Source: JBBSDP01 sp038240605
Lineage (GTDB): Bacteria; Planctomycetota; Phycisphaerae; Tepidisphaerales; Tepidisphaeraceae
DNA length: 64,000 nt
Reading direction: 5' to 3'
Assembly: GCA_038240605.1 (NCBI GenBank)
Contig: JBBSDP010000005.1
Coordinates: 70,724 to 134,723, forward strand
Below are positions 32,681-42,234 of the stretch, piece by piece (within the stretch, counting starts at the first letter, position 1; each line of letters starts with the position of its first letter). The notes under the pieces are model-generated. The model saw only the letters and a list, made by a program, of their open reading frames with translations, did no database searches and had not been told where the DNA came from. The translations under genes were made by a program, and so were the position numbers.

Positions 32681-34240
32681 ATGGCGACCGAGACCTTTTC
32701 CGACTTCCTCTCGCTGCTGGAAGATCAGGGAGAGTTGCGCCGCGTGCGGGCGCGGGTCAGCCCGATCCTGGAGATCTCGGAGATCACCGATCGGATGAGC
32801 AAGTCTCCCGCGCCGCACGGCCACGACGAGCTGGACCGCAGCGCCGCCGGCCGACTCGGCGGCAAGGCGCTGCTCTTCGAGAACGTCGAAGGCTCGGACA
32901 TCCCCGTCGCGATCAACACGTTCGGAAGCTATTGGCGGATGAATCAGGCACTGGGGACGGACAACCTGGAATCACTGGCCGGTCGTGTTCAGCAACTGGT
33001 AAAGCCGGAGATTCCCACCACGCTGATGGAGAAGATGAAGAAGCTTCCCGACCTGATCAAGATGGGAAGCTACCCGCCTAAATCCGTGCGCAGCGGGATC
33101 TGCCAGCAGGTCATTCTGGAAGGGGAACGCGCCAATCTCACGCGCCTGCCGATCATCCAGTGCTGGCCCCTCGACGGGAACCTCGATAGCGGACAGGTCT
33201 TCGATCCCGACGCGTGCGCGAAGGAGACCGAGCGCGGCTCCGGCCGATACATCACTTTCGCCGGCATTCACACGCGCAATCCCGTCAACGGCGACCGGAA
33301 CATCGGCATGTACCGCGTGCAGCTTTTCGGCCCGCGCAAATGCGCGATGCACTGGCACATGCACCATGACGGCGCTCGCCACTTTCGCATGTACCAGGCG
33401 CGCGGCGAGAAAATGCCGCTGGCGATCGTGCTCGGCGGCGAATCGATCCTCCCTTACGCCGCCACTGCGCCGCTGCCGCCCGGAATCGAAGAGCTGCTCT
33501 TCGCCGGCTTCCTGAACGGCACCGGAATTTCACTGGTGAAGTGCCGCACGATCGACCTGGAAGTGCCGGCCAACGCCGAGATCGTGATCGAGGGATACGT
33601 CGATCCGAACGAGACACTGATGGAAGGCCCGTTCGGCGACCACACCGGCTTCTACTCCCTCGCCGACCGCTACCCCGCCTTCCACGTGACCGCGATCACC
33701 CATCGCAAGGACCCGATCTACCCGACGACGATCGTCGGCAAGCCGCCGATGGAAGATTATTTCCTCGGCAAGGCGACCGAACGTGTCTTCCTCCCGCTTT
33801 TGAAGATGCTGATCCCCGACATCGTCGACTACGCGCTCCCCATCTCCGGCGTTTTCCACAACTGCGCCTTCATCAAGATCCGCAAGGAATACCCATACCA
33901 GGCCCGGCGCGTGATGCACGCCGTATGGGGCGCGGGGCAGATGTCGTTCACGAAGTTCATCGTGGTCGTTGACGAGCATGTGAACGTTCATGACGAGCAG
34001 GACGTGTTTTTTCACCTCTTCAGCAACTGCGACCCGGAGCGCGACACGGAGATCGTTCGCGGCCCGGTCGACATCCTCGACCACGCCAGCCCGGACCTGG
34101 CCGCAGGGAGCAAGATCGGCTTCGACGCGACGGTGAAACTGCCGGCGGAGGGAAAGGTACGCCGCTGGCCGAAGGAACTGGAGATGGACGAAGCGATCAA
34201 AGAACTCGTGAACCGCCGGTGGAAAGAATACGGCTTATAG
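32681..34240 (+). CDS. UbiD-family decarboxylase, candidate menaquinone-pathway enzyme
   Basis: 519 residues from the ATG at 32681; the long upstream extension is not conserved-looking. UbiD enzymes use prenylated FMN to decarboxylate aromatic acids. Seen: FSDFLSLLEDQGELRRV at the N terminus, SGRYITFAGIHTRNPVNGDR and MHWHMHHDGARHF (substrate and cofactor region), EVPANAEIVIEGYVDPNE, EGPFGDHTGFYS with the catalytic Glu-Arg-Glu area, and IVVVDEHVNVHD. With mqnD in the window and a futalosine route likely, an MqnL role is plausible but not shown; UbiD itself or another aryl decarboxylase is possible. Confidence 0.85.
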   Translation: MATETFSDFLSLLEDQGELRRVRARVSPILEISEITDRMSKSPAPHGHDELDRSAAGRLGGKALLFENVEGSDIPVAINTFGSYWRMNQALGTDNLESLAGRVQQLVKPEIPTTLMEKMKKLPDLIKMGSYPPKSVRSGICQQVILEGERANLTRLPIIQCWPLDGNLDSGQVFDPDACAKETERGSGRYITFAGIHTRNPVNGDRNIGMYRVQLFGPRKCAMHWHMHHDGARHFRMYQARGEKMPLAIVLGGESILPYAATAPLPPGIEELLFAGFLNGTGISLVKCRTIDLEVPANAEIVIEGYVDPNETLMEGPFGDHTGFYSLADRYPAFHVTAITHRKDPIYPTTIVGKPPMEDYFLGKATERVFLPLLKMLIPDIVDYALPISGVFHNCAFIKIRKEYPYQARRVMHAVWGAGQMSFTKFIVVVDEHVNVHDEQDVFFHLFSNCDPERDTEIVRGPVDILDHASPDLAAGSKIGFDATVKLPAEGKVRRWPKELEMDEAIKELVNRRWKEYGL

Positions 34241-34357
34241 CGATGCTCTAACCGCTCTAAAGTCGCCGTGACTGCCGTTTCTGTCATCTAACAGGTAGAA
34301 TGCGCGCACTTCATTTTTCGCTTCGAGCCCGCAATTCGGAACTTGTGGGGTGCAGGT

Positions 34358-34948
34358 ATGATGCAGTCGTCGCGCAGCGATTGTTGTTCCTATGTTGTCA
34401 GGTTCGCGTGTGCGACCGCATTGGCGATTGTGCTATATTTGCCGATCGATACGGCTCAGGCCGGAAGCATCTTCGACGATAATTGGACGCCCCCGGAAGC
34501 CCCGCAGCCGCCCGCCCCTCCACCGCACGATCCGTTGCCGGCGCCTGTCGAGCTCAGGCAGCCCGATGCCCCGGCGGTTCCTCCCGAGTCCGTTACCGCA
34601 CCCGCGCCGACGCCACCGGCCCGAAGCGCGATCCCTGATCATTCATCGCTTACCACCTCTCGAAAGCTTCTTAGGGAAATTTATGCCAAAGAACTTAAAG
34701 AACGCGCTGCGCCGGCGCGTAGGGCGTTCGCGGGCAAGTTAATTGCCGATGCGGACCGGAGTGAAGATAACCCGACCGACCAATTCGTGCTCCTGAGCGC
34801 TGCGCTCGCGGCGGCTGAGGAAGGAATCAGCCTCCCGTTATCCTTCCAAGTTGCCGACCGGATGGACAACCGCTACCTGGTAAGCGGTTTGGCACTGAAA
34901 ATAGAAGCGACAACAAAGGTCTCGGCGATGAAGCCGGACTCGTCTTGA
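34358..34948 (+). CDS. Secreted or lipoprotein-like hypothetical protein, possibly the 5' part of a split gene
   Basis: 196 residues from the ATG at 34358. An N-terminal hydrophobic signal (about 14-36), a Pro-rich stretch, then a helical segment (KLLREIYAKELKERAAPARR, then DQFVLLSAALAAAEEGISLP) that resembles a domain recurring in planctomycete secreted proteins. In those the domain usually continues into further sequence; here the frame stops at 34948 and another opens at once (34945). Base composition is visibly less GC-rich than around it. Either a truncated gene or a coupled pair. Confidence 0.5.
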   Translation: MMQSSRSDCCSYVVRFACATALAIVLYLPIDTAQAGSIFDDNWTPPEAPQPPAPPPHDPLPAPVELRQPDAPAVPPESVTAPAPTPPARSAIPDHSSLTTSRKLLREIYAKELKERAAPARRAFAGKLIADADRSEDNPTDQFVLLSAALAAAEEGISLPLSFQVADRMDNRYLVSGLALKIEATTKVSAMKPDSS

Positions 34949-35391
34949 GCGGTGTGAAACAATCCGATGCGTTAAACATCGGTGGCATGATGCGCGGTCA
35001 CTTTGGCAAAGCGATCATCTGGACGGTGCCGCGGGGAGAGCTTCTGAATCTGCGACTCCGCATTGAGCCGAAATTTGCGGTCCACCACGAAGTTCTGGTG
35101 TTTGACACCAACAAGGGTTACGACCCTGGTGACGGTGGACGATACCATGGAGAATTGATCGCCCACGGTCAAATCCCCGCCAGCGAAAACGCAGCAGTTG
35201 TCGTTACGTTGCGCCAAGATCCCAGAACGCGGGAGGCGGACATTGTGGTGGATGGAAACAGCATCCTGTCCGGAACGTTTCGAACCGATTCCAGACGTCC
35301 TATTTTGCTGGTCCTTTCGGTGGTCGCACGTGACGCAGGGGCAAAAGTGAATACGAGCTTCACATCGACAGAAGCTTCGACAAATCGATGA
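34945..35391 (+). CDS. Hypothetical protein, possibly the 3' part of a split gene
   Basis: 148 residues if begun at the TTG at 34945, fewer from later GTG or ATG codons. Beta-rich sequence (AIIWTVPRGELLNLRLRIEP, then VHHEVLVFDTNKGYDPG, EADIVVDGNSILSGTF) with no signal peptide or recognisable family. It starts four bases inside the previous frame's end in a different phase, so it could be coupled to it or joined to it by a frameshift. Downstream it converges on metK with a 157-base gap in which I see nothing else. Confidence 0.4.
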   Translation: MSGVKQSDALNIGGMMRGHFGKAIIWTVPRGELLNLRLRIEPKFAVHHEVLVFDTNKGYDPGDGGRYHGELIAHGQIPASENAAVVVTLRQDPRTREADIVVDGNSILSGTFRTDSRRPILLVLSVVARDAGAKVNTSFTSTEASTNR

Positions 35392-35548
35392 GTCAGCGAC
35401 GTTTTCCGCCGCCGCATGCAACGCGCAGCTCGACTTCACGACGGCAGACGTAAACGTCACCTCGTGAGATATCGGCCTTTTGAAAAGGAGCGCGACTGGA
35501 TGGCCACGCTCCTCATGTTTTCAGCCTTCACGAGTTTCGCCGACTGCT

Positions 35549-36778
35549 TCAACCCGCCTTGCGTGCCGCGATGCCGGCGGCCTTGGCGAGCTCACCGGCC
35601 TTGTCGGTCTTCTCCCAGGAGAAGGCGCCGTCGGGACCAGGCCGGCGGCCGAAGTGGCCGTGGCGGGCGGTCTGGTGGTAGATGGGGCGGAGCAGGTTCA
35701 GGTGCTTGATGATGCCGCGCGGGGTGAGCGGGAAGTGCTCGCGGATCAGGTCGGCGATCTGGTCCTCGGGGAGCACCGCGGTATTCTCCGTGCTGACCGT
35801 CACGCTGACCGGGTTGGCCACGCCGATCGCGTAGGCCAGCTGAACCTCGGCGTTGCGCGCCAGGCCGGCGGCCACGATGTTCTTGGCGATGTAGCGGCCC
35901 ATGTAGCAGGCGCTGCGGTCGACCTTGGAAGGGTCCTTGCCGCTGAAGGCGCCGCCGCCATGCGCGCCGCGACCGCCGTAGCTGTCAACGATGATTTTTC
36001 GCCCGGTGAGGCCGGTGTCGCCATGCGGGCCGCCGACGACAAATTTACCCGTCGGATTTACATGGAAGATGATGTCGTCGTTCCAGAGCTTCTTGGGGAT
36101 GCAGGGGCGGATCACCTGCTCGATGATCGCCGCCTTGGCCTTGTCGGTGATGACGTCCTTCTTCTTGTCAAGGACCGATTCATCGTGCTGCGTCGAGACG
36201 ACGACGGTGTGGACGCGCACCGGCTGCTCGCCGACGTACTCGATCGTCACCTGGCTCTTGCCGTCGGGGCGGAGCCAGCCGAGCTTGTTCTTCTGGCGCA
36301 TTTCCGCCAGACGCTCGACGATGCGATGCGCCAGGTGGATCGGCAGGGGCATCAGCTCGGGCGTTTCATCGCAGGCGTAGCCGAACATCAGGCCCTGGTC
36401 GCCGGCCCCTTGTTCCTTTTCGTTGTCTTCCGCCTTGTCGACGCCGCGGGCGATGTCGGGCGACTGGCTGTGGATCGCGGAGAGCACGCCGCAGGAGTGG
36501 TAGTCGAAGCCGATCTCCGGGTGCGTGTAACCGATATCACGGATGGTGTCGCGGGCGACCTGGGCCGCATCAATGTACGCGGTCGTCGTTACCTCACCGG
36601 CGAGGACGACCTGCCCCGTGGTCACGAGCGTCTCGCAGGCAACGCGAGCCTTGGGGTCCTGCGCCAAGATGGCGTCGAGGACGGCGTCGCTGATCTGGTC
36701 GGCCACCTTATCGGGATGACCCATGGTGACGGATTCGCTGGTGAATAAGTGGGTGCTACGGCGGTATTCGGGTGACAC
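35549..36778 (-). CDS. metK: S-adenosylmethionine synthase MetK
   Basis: 409 residues from the GTG at 36778, chosen because GGAAGGAG lies 5-6 bases upstream; a TTG at 36793 overlaps that site. MetK makes SAM from methionine and ATP. The N-terminal HLFTSESVTMGHPDKVADQI, GAGDQGLMFGYACDET (the GAGDQG hexapeptide), and GGGAFSGKDPSKVDRSACYM (the glycine-rich P-loop-like nonapeptide) signatures are intact. No SAM riboswitch that I recognise lies upstream. Confidence 0.97.
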   Translation of the reverse strand: MSPEYRRSTHLFTSESVTMGHPDKVADQISDAVLDAILAQDPKARVACETLVTTGQVVLAGEVTTTAYIDAAQVARDTIRDIGYTHPEIGFDYHSCGVLSAIHSQSPDIARGVDKAEDNEKEQGAGDQGLMFGYACDETPELMPLPIHLAHRIVERLAEMRQKNKLGWLRPDGKSQVTIEYVGEQPVRVHTVVVSTQHDESVLDKKKDVITDKAKAAIIEQVIRPCIPKKLWNDDIIFHVNPTGKFVVGGPHGDTGLTGRKIIVDSYGGRGAHGGGAFSGKDPSKVDRSACYMGRYIAKNIVAAGLARNAEVQLAYAIGVANPVSVTVSTENTAVLPEDQIADLIREHFPLTPRGIIKHLNLLRPIYHQTARHGHFGRRPGPDGAFSWEKTDKAGELAKAAGIAARKAG

Positions 36779-37079
36779 GAGAACTCCTTCCAAGTTTTTC
36801 GCGAAAATCAGGCTGCTGGCGTCAGAAAACGAGCATCGGATGGCGCTCGCATCAAGCGTCGAAACTTACTATCGGTCCGCCGGTGAAGCAAGTTGAACAG
36901 GGGTGTAGTTAAGCGGGGATGTGATGATTTTATTGGCAAGTTTCGATTGAATGACTGGCAGGGGGTGGATCCATGTCTCGAAGATCATGGGACGTTTGCA
37001 TCTTCGGCCCTTGAACTCATCTGTGGCTCGTCGATACTCGACGCGTCACGGTTCGGGCACCTCAAGTTGTGGGAAACCA
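36779..37079 (-). other. Upstream region of metK, 301 bases without a supported gene
   Basis: It carries the GGAAGGAG ribosome site of metK on the minus strand and AT-richer sequence around 36790-36960 that should hold the metK promoter. Plus-strand frames through it are open but lack coding character. I looked for SAM-I, SAM-II and SAM-IV cores and saw none. Confidence 0.4.
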
Positions 37080-37292
37080 ATGGCGAAATACGCTGGAGAC
37101 CCGAGCCCCTACCCCAGGGGATGGGACCGCAAGCGCACGCAGGCCGTGATCGACCACTACGAGAACCAGACTGATGACGACGCCATCGCTGAGGCAGATG
37201 CGGCTTACAAGTCGGACACGTCCGCAATGATCCAAGTGCCGCTGGAATTAGTCGGCGAGGTCGAGAAGCTGATCGCAAAGCGTGCAGGCTAG
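37080..37292 (+). CDS. Small hypothetical protein
   Basis: 70 residues from the ATG at 37080. The sequence has a recognisable order: a basic N terminus with YPRGWDRKRTQAVIDHYENQ, an acidic Ala/Asp/Glu-rich middle (TDDDAIAEADAAYKS) and an amphipathic end (MIQVPLELVGEVEKLIAKRA). I recall similar small bacterial proteins with the WDxxRxQxVIDHY-NQT pattern, often near toxin-antitoxin genes, but no toxin partner is visible here. Function unknown. The frame is open upstream to 36951 but the conserved part begins here. Confidence 0.6.
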   Translation: MAKYAGDPSPYPRGWDRKRTQAVIDHYENQTDDDAIAEADAAYKSDTSAMIQVPLELVGEVEKLIAKRAG

Positions 37293-37441
37293 GGAACCGC
37301 GAGTCCTACCGACCGCGGTATCCGTTCCCCCTTCACGGAGGTGACGAGTGGGATCCGCCCCGGGTGGATCCCCCGAAGCGACCGCCACAGGCGCAGCCGA
37401 CCGGCGAAGGGGTCGGACGCGCTTGCGAACACACCCAACGC

Positions 37442-40400
37442 TTATTGCTTCGGCTTATTCTTGTCCTTCCTGTCCTTGTTTAGCAGACCCTGAAGGAGTC
37501 CCAGCGGATCGTCGGCCGGAGCGGCGGGTTGGGTCTGGCTCTGCGGCGGCGAAGAGGCCGGCTGATCGTTCCGACCCTGCGGCTGTTTGGGCTTTTCCTT
37601 CTTTGGATTAAACAGGTCCGGCAGGCCCTTGATAAGGTTCTCCGGGTTCTTCTGGAAGTTCTGGAAGATGCTCTTCTGCACCAGGCCCTGGACGTCGAAC
37701 TTCGGTTGATCGACGCTGCCGCCGACGGGAATCTCGATACCGTTGGGCATCGCGGCAACAAGCGTCTTCTCCCGGGCGCCGAAGAGTTCCCACGGAAGCT
37801 GCAGGACCATGTTCAGGTTCATTTTCTGTAAGCCGACCGTTCCGCCCAGGTGCAGCGTGTGCTGCTCTTTCACGAGGAACAGCGTCATGTCGTGCGTCGA
37901 GACTCCTTTCTCCAGGCGAATAGTGTAATCCTTGATACTGCCGCGCAGCGCTTCGAGCGAGATGCCGCTCAGTTGGGGAATGGGCAATGATTTGAGCGCG
38001 CCCGTCAGCTTGTTGATCGCGCCGCCGCCGATCTCGACGTCGGTAATGCTGACGGAGGTTTGTAGGACTCCGTCGTTCCGCGGGGATTGCTGCTTGTACA
38101 GGTCGTCGAGCGGGAAGCGCTCGCACCTGGGGACGATGATGGTCATCTTGCCGCCGCTCTTGTCGGCGGTGGCGAAGAGGAAGTTGCCGATGGAGCTTCC
38201 CATCGAATTGGCCAGCGTCGGATTAATCGCGACATCGCGCATCACGTAAGTGTTCGGCAACATGGTGAGGCGCGGGTGTTCCTCGGAGAGGTCGAGGACT
38301 GCGCCGCCGATCGAGAGCTGTCCGCCGTTGCACTGGGCGGGGAGGGGAAAGTCGTTGGGCTTGTCGGACTTGGCGATCAGGAATTTCCCGTCCTTCCCGA
38401 TGTACGGGAAGTCAAATTCCTTCACCTCCAGCCCCTTGCCGGTGAAAGTCGCGACCATGAACCGCCCCTGCGTCTGCACGGATCGGATCGCGATGTTGAA
38501 GGGCACGCCGGCCGGGTAACTGCCGCTGGCGGTAAACTGCTGTGTGTACTGCCCGGTCATCCGCACATCTTTCAACGATTCGCGGTTGGCCGGCGACATC
38601 ATCGGATAGATGGTCTTCCAGAGCTTCTCCAGGTCGTAGGCCAGCGTGGCGTTGAGGTTGCGCAGCTCGCGCCGGTGAGCCAGGTCGGCGACCGCTCCAT
38701 GCATCGAAAAATCCAGCGCCTTGCTCGTCTGCATCGACACCGACAGGTTATTGATCGTAAGCGTTTGAGTGGCCTGACCGGCGACCTGCACATCGTTGCC
38801 CAGGTGAATCGCCGGCTCGGAGAATGTCACCTTCTCACCCTGATGAACGGCGAAGCCGGTGATGTCGCCGCTCCCCTTGATCTGCTGATGATCCGCGGTG
38901 AGGGCGACCAGCTCAACAATCAGGAAATTGCCGGTATAGGGATATTTGGACCCAGGCTTCTGCGCGTCGAGGGCTTCCAGCAAACGGACCAGCGGCGCGA
39001 TATCTCCCTTGGCCACCAGCGCCGCCGCCAGCGATGCAGGCCGATCCGCCGGGCCGGGAGCGGCAGGTTTCGGCGTCGAAGGCGCGGTCGTGGGGAAGAG
39101 CGTCGAGAGGTTCGCCAGATTGCTGATCGACAACGGCTCCTTCAGCGACACCTCCGTGCCGGCGACGTGCGCGAGTAGCTTCGAGACCAGCACCGCTTGA
39201 ATCGGCGGCGGCGCGGATACCGAATCCGCCGTTGGATGCTCAGTGACTGGCGTCGGCGTGAGGGCCATCGCCATCGTGAGGTCGGCTGGACCGAGCGTAT
39301 AAGCGGCATGTCGATCCGGTGCGTCGGACCGGAAGGCGACATCTTTGGCATTGATCTGTGGCGCGACCAGGAGTTGCTTCCCGTCGTTGCTCACGTCCAC
39401 TGTGACCGTGGCCGACCCGCCCGTCAATGTGACCTGTGCCGGGGTCGGCGCCGTCGTCGGGCCCGGAGGCGTTACCGGACTGGCAGCGGCATAGGTTTGC
39501 GGAAGCGGCGCATCACCCTCGGCGGCAGGTTGATCCGGATTCAGTTTCGCCAGCGACGGGATCTCCAGAACAATGTTCGCCTTCTTCAGCCGCATCAGGG
39601 GCGACATGTTCGCCGGCGCCTCGGCGAGGAACGCCGCGTCGGTGGTGAGCGTGGCGTCAAAGCCATTGAGCAATCGCCGCGGCTGTGGCGCGGCGTGGGC
39701 GGAAAATTCAGCAGGCGCGCCCGCCGGTGGCGCCGTGCGATCGATCGTGATGCCGCTCAGGACCGCTTTGACCGAAAGGCGGGTCAGGCCGGCGTCGGCG
39801 GCCGGTGCGGCGGTGGGCACGGTGTCGGCGGCGCTGGCAAGCTGCGAATGAGCCGTCAAGTCAAACGCGCCGGCCATCTTCATGGTACCGAAGTCCACCA
39901 CCTGGCCCAGTTCCTTCTGCGCCGCTTCCAGCGTGCCCTTCACGGTCGCTTCCAGGGCGCTCAAGTCCTTCGCGCTGACGTGAGCCGTGGCGAAGGCGCT
40001 CGTCAGGTCGGCGGTGATGTCGCGCAGGTCGGGGAGCGGACCACCGCCGGCAACGCTCGTCGCGTTGACGGTGAGGTCGATCGGCTGGAGCCGTACATCC
40101 GTCTTGTTCAACGTGTTGCGCCCGACCATCTCGGTGAACTGGAGATGGTTCTTGAGCTGCGATTTATCAGCCGCCAGGTCGATCGCGAGCGACTCGCGCA
40201 CCCGTCCCGAATCCAGCTGGAGGCCCTTCACCAACTTGAACATGTTGGGCATGCTGGTCGCGAGATGAGCGGCATCGATATCGGTGTCGAGTCGAACGCT
40301 GCCCGGATCGGCCGGCTTGCTGCTTTTGGCAAAACTGGCCAGCGACCGCGGCGTGGCGTCAGCGAAGCAGGTGATCGTCGAAACGCTCTGCGGGCCCTGC

Positions 40401-41581
40401 ACGAGGCGGATCGTGAGCGGCTGTTTGCCGTCGCGCGAGCCAGTCACCAGCCGTGCGGCTTGAACGTCACTCTCGCCCGGCGAGAGGGAGATCATCGTGG
40501 CCGGGACGGTCACCTCCAGCGTGTCGGCGGCCAGCGTGTCACCCTTCAGCGCGGGGCCGCCCGCGCGCAGAGTGGTGAGCACCAGCTTCGCATCGACAAC
40601 GCCGTTCTGCATCGGCTTCAGATGAACGTTAAGCTCGCCGTTGCCGATGCCCGACAGTTCCGTCACACCCGTGCCCGATCCGAGGAACGGCGCCAGGCTG
40701 GCGAGGTTGAGGTCCACCAGCGACACCTTCTGCTCGACCTCCCCCTGATGCAGCAGGTCCGCCGGATCGCTCAGCAGAACGTTGTTCTTGACCAGGGCCG
40801 TTCGACCCTCGACTGACAGTTTGCCCGGCTTGGCGTCACCCAGGGCAATGACGGCCTTGATCGTCTCGGTGATCGGCTGGTTGATATCAGTAATGTTGAC
40901 GTCGCCGTCGAGTGAGACGAGCCGTGCCGTTCGGCCCTGAAGCTTGTCCTCGATCGTCCCGCGGCAATTCTGAAGGACCAGCTCGGCGCGAATATCAGGC
41001 ACCCTGGTGGGTGACGGTTTGGATTTTTCCCCTGGCTGCTTTGCGATCGGGGGTACCGCCGGCGCGGGCTTTGATTTGGCGAGCTTGGCAAAGTTCAGCG
41101 TCCCATCCGGATCGCGGACCGCCAGGAAGTCGAGCCCGTCGATCACGACCTTTCCCAGGTCATATTTCCCGCGTATCGCATTAGAGATGGCGACGTGCGC
41201 GGCCAGATGCGGCAGCTCGAGGATCTGCCGGCCGGCGTCATCGAAGAGCCGTACGCCATCGACGCGCAGGTTCCCGCCCCATCCGAAGGACCAGTCGTCG
41301 ACCTGAAGGCGGCCGTGGAGGTTCTGGTTCACTTTGTTCAGCACGTAGGCGCGCGCCGGCGCGGTGCTGGCGATCGTCGGGATCAGTGCAATCAGCGCGA
41401 TGAGCAGCAGGAGGATCACGCCCAGGACCATCGGCCAGCGCCGCCGGCGTCGGCGCGGCGGTGGGGGGGTCGCACCGGGCGCGCTGCCCGCCCCGCCGGT
41501 CCCGGCCGGTGCATCGGGCGTAATTGAGCCTGTTGAAGAGATCGGAGGCGTGGGCGTTGGCGCGGATTTCGGTTCGCTCAT
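37442..41581 (-). CDS. AsmA/DUF748-like giant envelope protein
   Basis: 1379 residues. A Pro-rich, Arg-rich cytoplasmic head, a membrane helix at about 48-72 (VLGVILLLLIALIALIPTIA), then long beta-rich periplasmic sequence starting with VNQNLHGRLQVDDWSFGWGG, the AsmA-type start. The C-terminal about 250 residues (VQTQGRFMVATFTGKGLEVK to LNMVLQLPWELFGA) repeat strand patterns typical of AsmA/TamB-like bridge proteins that carry lipids across the envelope. A Lys/Pro/Gln tail closes it. No repeats long enough to suggest assembly error. Lipid transport is inferred from the family. Confidence 0.75.
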   Translation of the reverse strand: MSEPKSAPTPTPPISSTGSITPDAPAGTGGAGSAPGATPPPPRRRRRRWPMVLGVILLLLIALIALIPTIASTAPARAYVLNKVNQNLHGRLQVDDWSFGWGGNLRVDGVRLFDDAGRQILELPHLAAHVAISNAIRGKYDLGKVVIDGLDFLAVRDPDGTLNFAKLAKSKPAPAVPPIAKQPGEKSKPSPTRVPDIRAELVLQNCRGTIEDKLQGRTARLVSLDGDVNITDINQPITETIKAVIALGDAKPGKLSVEGRTALVKNNVLLSDPADLLHQGEVEQKVSLVDLNLASLAPFLGSGTGVTELSGIGNGELNVHLKPMQNGVVDAKLVLTTLRAGGPALKGDTLAADTLEVTVPATMISLSPGESDVQAARLVTGSRDGKQPLTIRLVQGPQSVSTITCFADATPRSLASFAKSSKPADPGSVRLDTDIDAAHLATSMPNMFKLVKGLQLDSGRVRESLAIDLAADKSQLKNHLQFTEMVGRNTLNKTDVRLQPIDLTVNATSVAGGGPLPDLRDITADLTSAFATAHVSAKDLSALEATVKGTLEAAQKELGQVVDFGTMKMAGAFDLTAHSQLASAADTVPTAAPAADAGLTRLSVKAVLSGITIDRTAPPAGAPAEFSAHAAPQPRRLLNGFDATLTTDAAFLAEAPANMSPLMRLKKANIVLEIPSLAKLNPDQPAAEGDAPLPQTYAAASPVTPPGPTTAPTPAQVTLTGGSATVTVDVSNDGKQLLVAPQINAKDVAFRSDAPDRHAAYTLGPADLTMAMALTPTPVTEHPTADSVSAPPPIQAVLVSKLLAHVAGTEVSLKEPLSISNLANLSTLFPTTAPSTPKPAAPGPADRPASLAAALVAKGDIAPLVRLLEALDAQKPGSKYPYTGNFLIVELVALTADHQQIKGSGDITGFAVHQGEKVTFSEPAIHLGNDVQVAGQATQTLTINNLSVSMQTSKALDFSMHGAVADLAHRRELRNLNATLAYDLEKLWKTIYPMMSPANRESLKDVRMTGQYTQQFTASGSYPAGVPFNIAIRSVQTQGRFMVATFTGKGLEVKEFDFPYIGKDGKFLIAKSDKPNDFPLPAQCNGGQLSIGGAVLDLSEEHPRLTMLPNTYVMRDVAINPTLANSMGSSIGNFLFATADKSGGKMTIIVPRCERFPLDDLYKQQSPRNDGVLQTSVSITDVEIGGGAINKLTGALKSLPIPQLSGISLEALRGSIKDYTIRLEKGVSTHDMTLFLVKEQHTLHLGGTVGLQKMNLNMVLQLPWELFGAREKTLVAAMPNGIEIPVGGSVDQPKFDVQGLVQKSIFQNFQKNPENLIKGLPDLFNPKKEKPKQPQGRNDQPASSPPQSQTQPAAPADDPLGLLQGLLNKDRKDKNKPKQ

Positions 41582-41613
41582 GTTTCCCGTGCGAGATGTG
41601 TGGCGTTGCGAAA

Positions 41614-42057
41614 CTATGGCTGCTGTGGCGAATCAATGCGGAACATGCCGACACGGTCGAGGACGGATCGGACGGTCGGACGGCCGTCGGGGTAGTCATT
41701 CGTACGTGCGTCGCGTCCACCCGCGCGAACCGCGCGGCCCCCGTTGCCGCCGGCATTGCCGCCACCCGCCTGGCCGACGAAACCGAGGACCGAGCCGCCG
41801 TTCTGGAACGTGAAGTTCTCGATCGACAGGAGGGCCGATTGCTGCGGCCGCATCGTCAGCGTGACGTGTTTGCGGTCAGAGCTGACCACGGCCTGTACGT
41901 CGTTAATGACGCCGCTGCTGACCACGCCGATCTCCGGCGTGAACGACGTTCCGCTCGCCGCAAAAAAGGGAGCCTGTGCTCGCGCGGTAGATGCGACACC
42001 CAGGCCCGCCGCGAAGACGATGAGGCCGACGATCAGAATCCCGTGTCGATGCGTCAT
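41614..42057 (-). CDS. Secreted hypothetical protein with secretin-like segment
   Basis: 147 residues. Signal peptide at 1-27 (ILIVGLIVFAAGLGVASTAR). A central stretch (SSGVINDVQAVVSSDRKHVT, then LTMRPQQSALLSIENFTF) resembles the strand pattern near the end of type II/III secretins as seen in planctomycete proteins, followed by a Gly/Asn/Arg-rich tail. Too short to be a secretin itself. Same strand as the AsmA-like gene, 32 bases upstream of it, so possibly cotranscribed. Confidence 0.55.
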   Translation of the reverse strand: MTHRHGILIVGLIVFAAGLGVASTARAQAPFFAASGTSFTPEIGVVSSGVINDVQAVVSSDRKHVTLTMRPQQSALLSIENFTFQNGGSVLGFVGQAGGGNAGGNGGRAVRAGGRDARTNDYPDGRPTVRSVLDRVGMFRIDSPQQP

Positions 42058-42234
42058 AAGTTCACTCCAATTGCGCGGGCGGTCTCGATCCGCGAACTCC
42101 TCCCCGCACGGCTACGACAAGCTATTGTAACGCGGAGCGCCGCGCATTTCCGTGCAAGAATTAAAATACGCAGTGGACAGTGCCGGAAGGGAAAAAATCG
42201 CTGGGGGGCCGATCCGGGCCGCGCGGTGGGCGGA

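Noticed and set aside
36779..37079. SAM riboswitch upstream of metK
   Set aside because: No conserved core of the SAM classes could be recognised by eye on the minus strand.
36893..37174. 93-codon plus-strand frame upstream of the 70-residue gene
   Set aside because: It overlaps the better-supported frame at 37080 in another phase and has no protein-like pattern.
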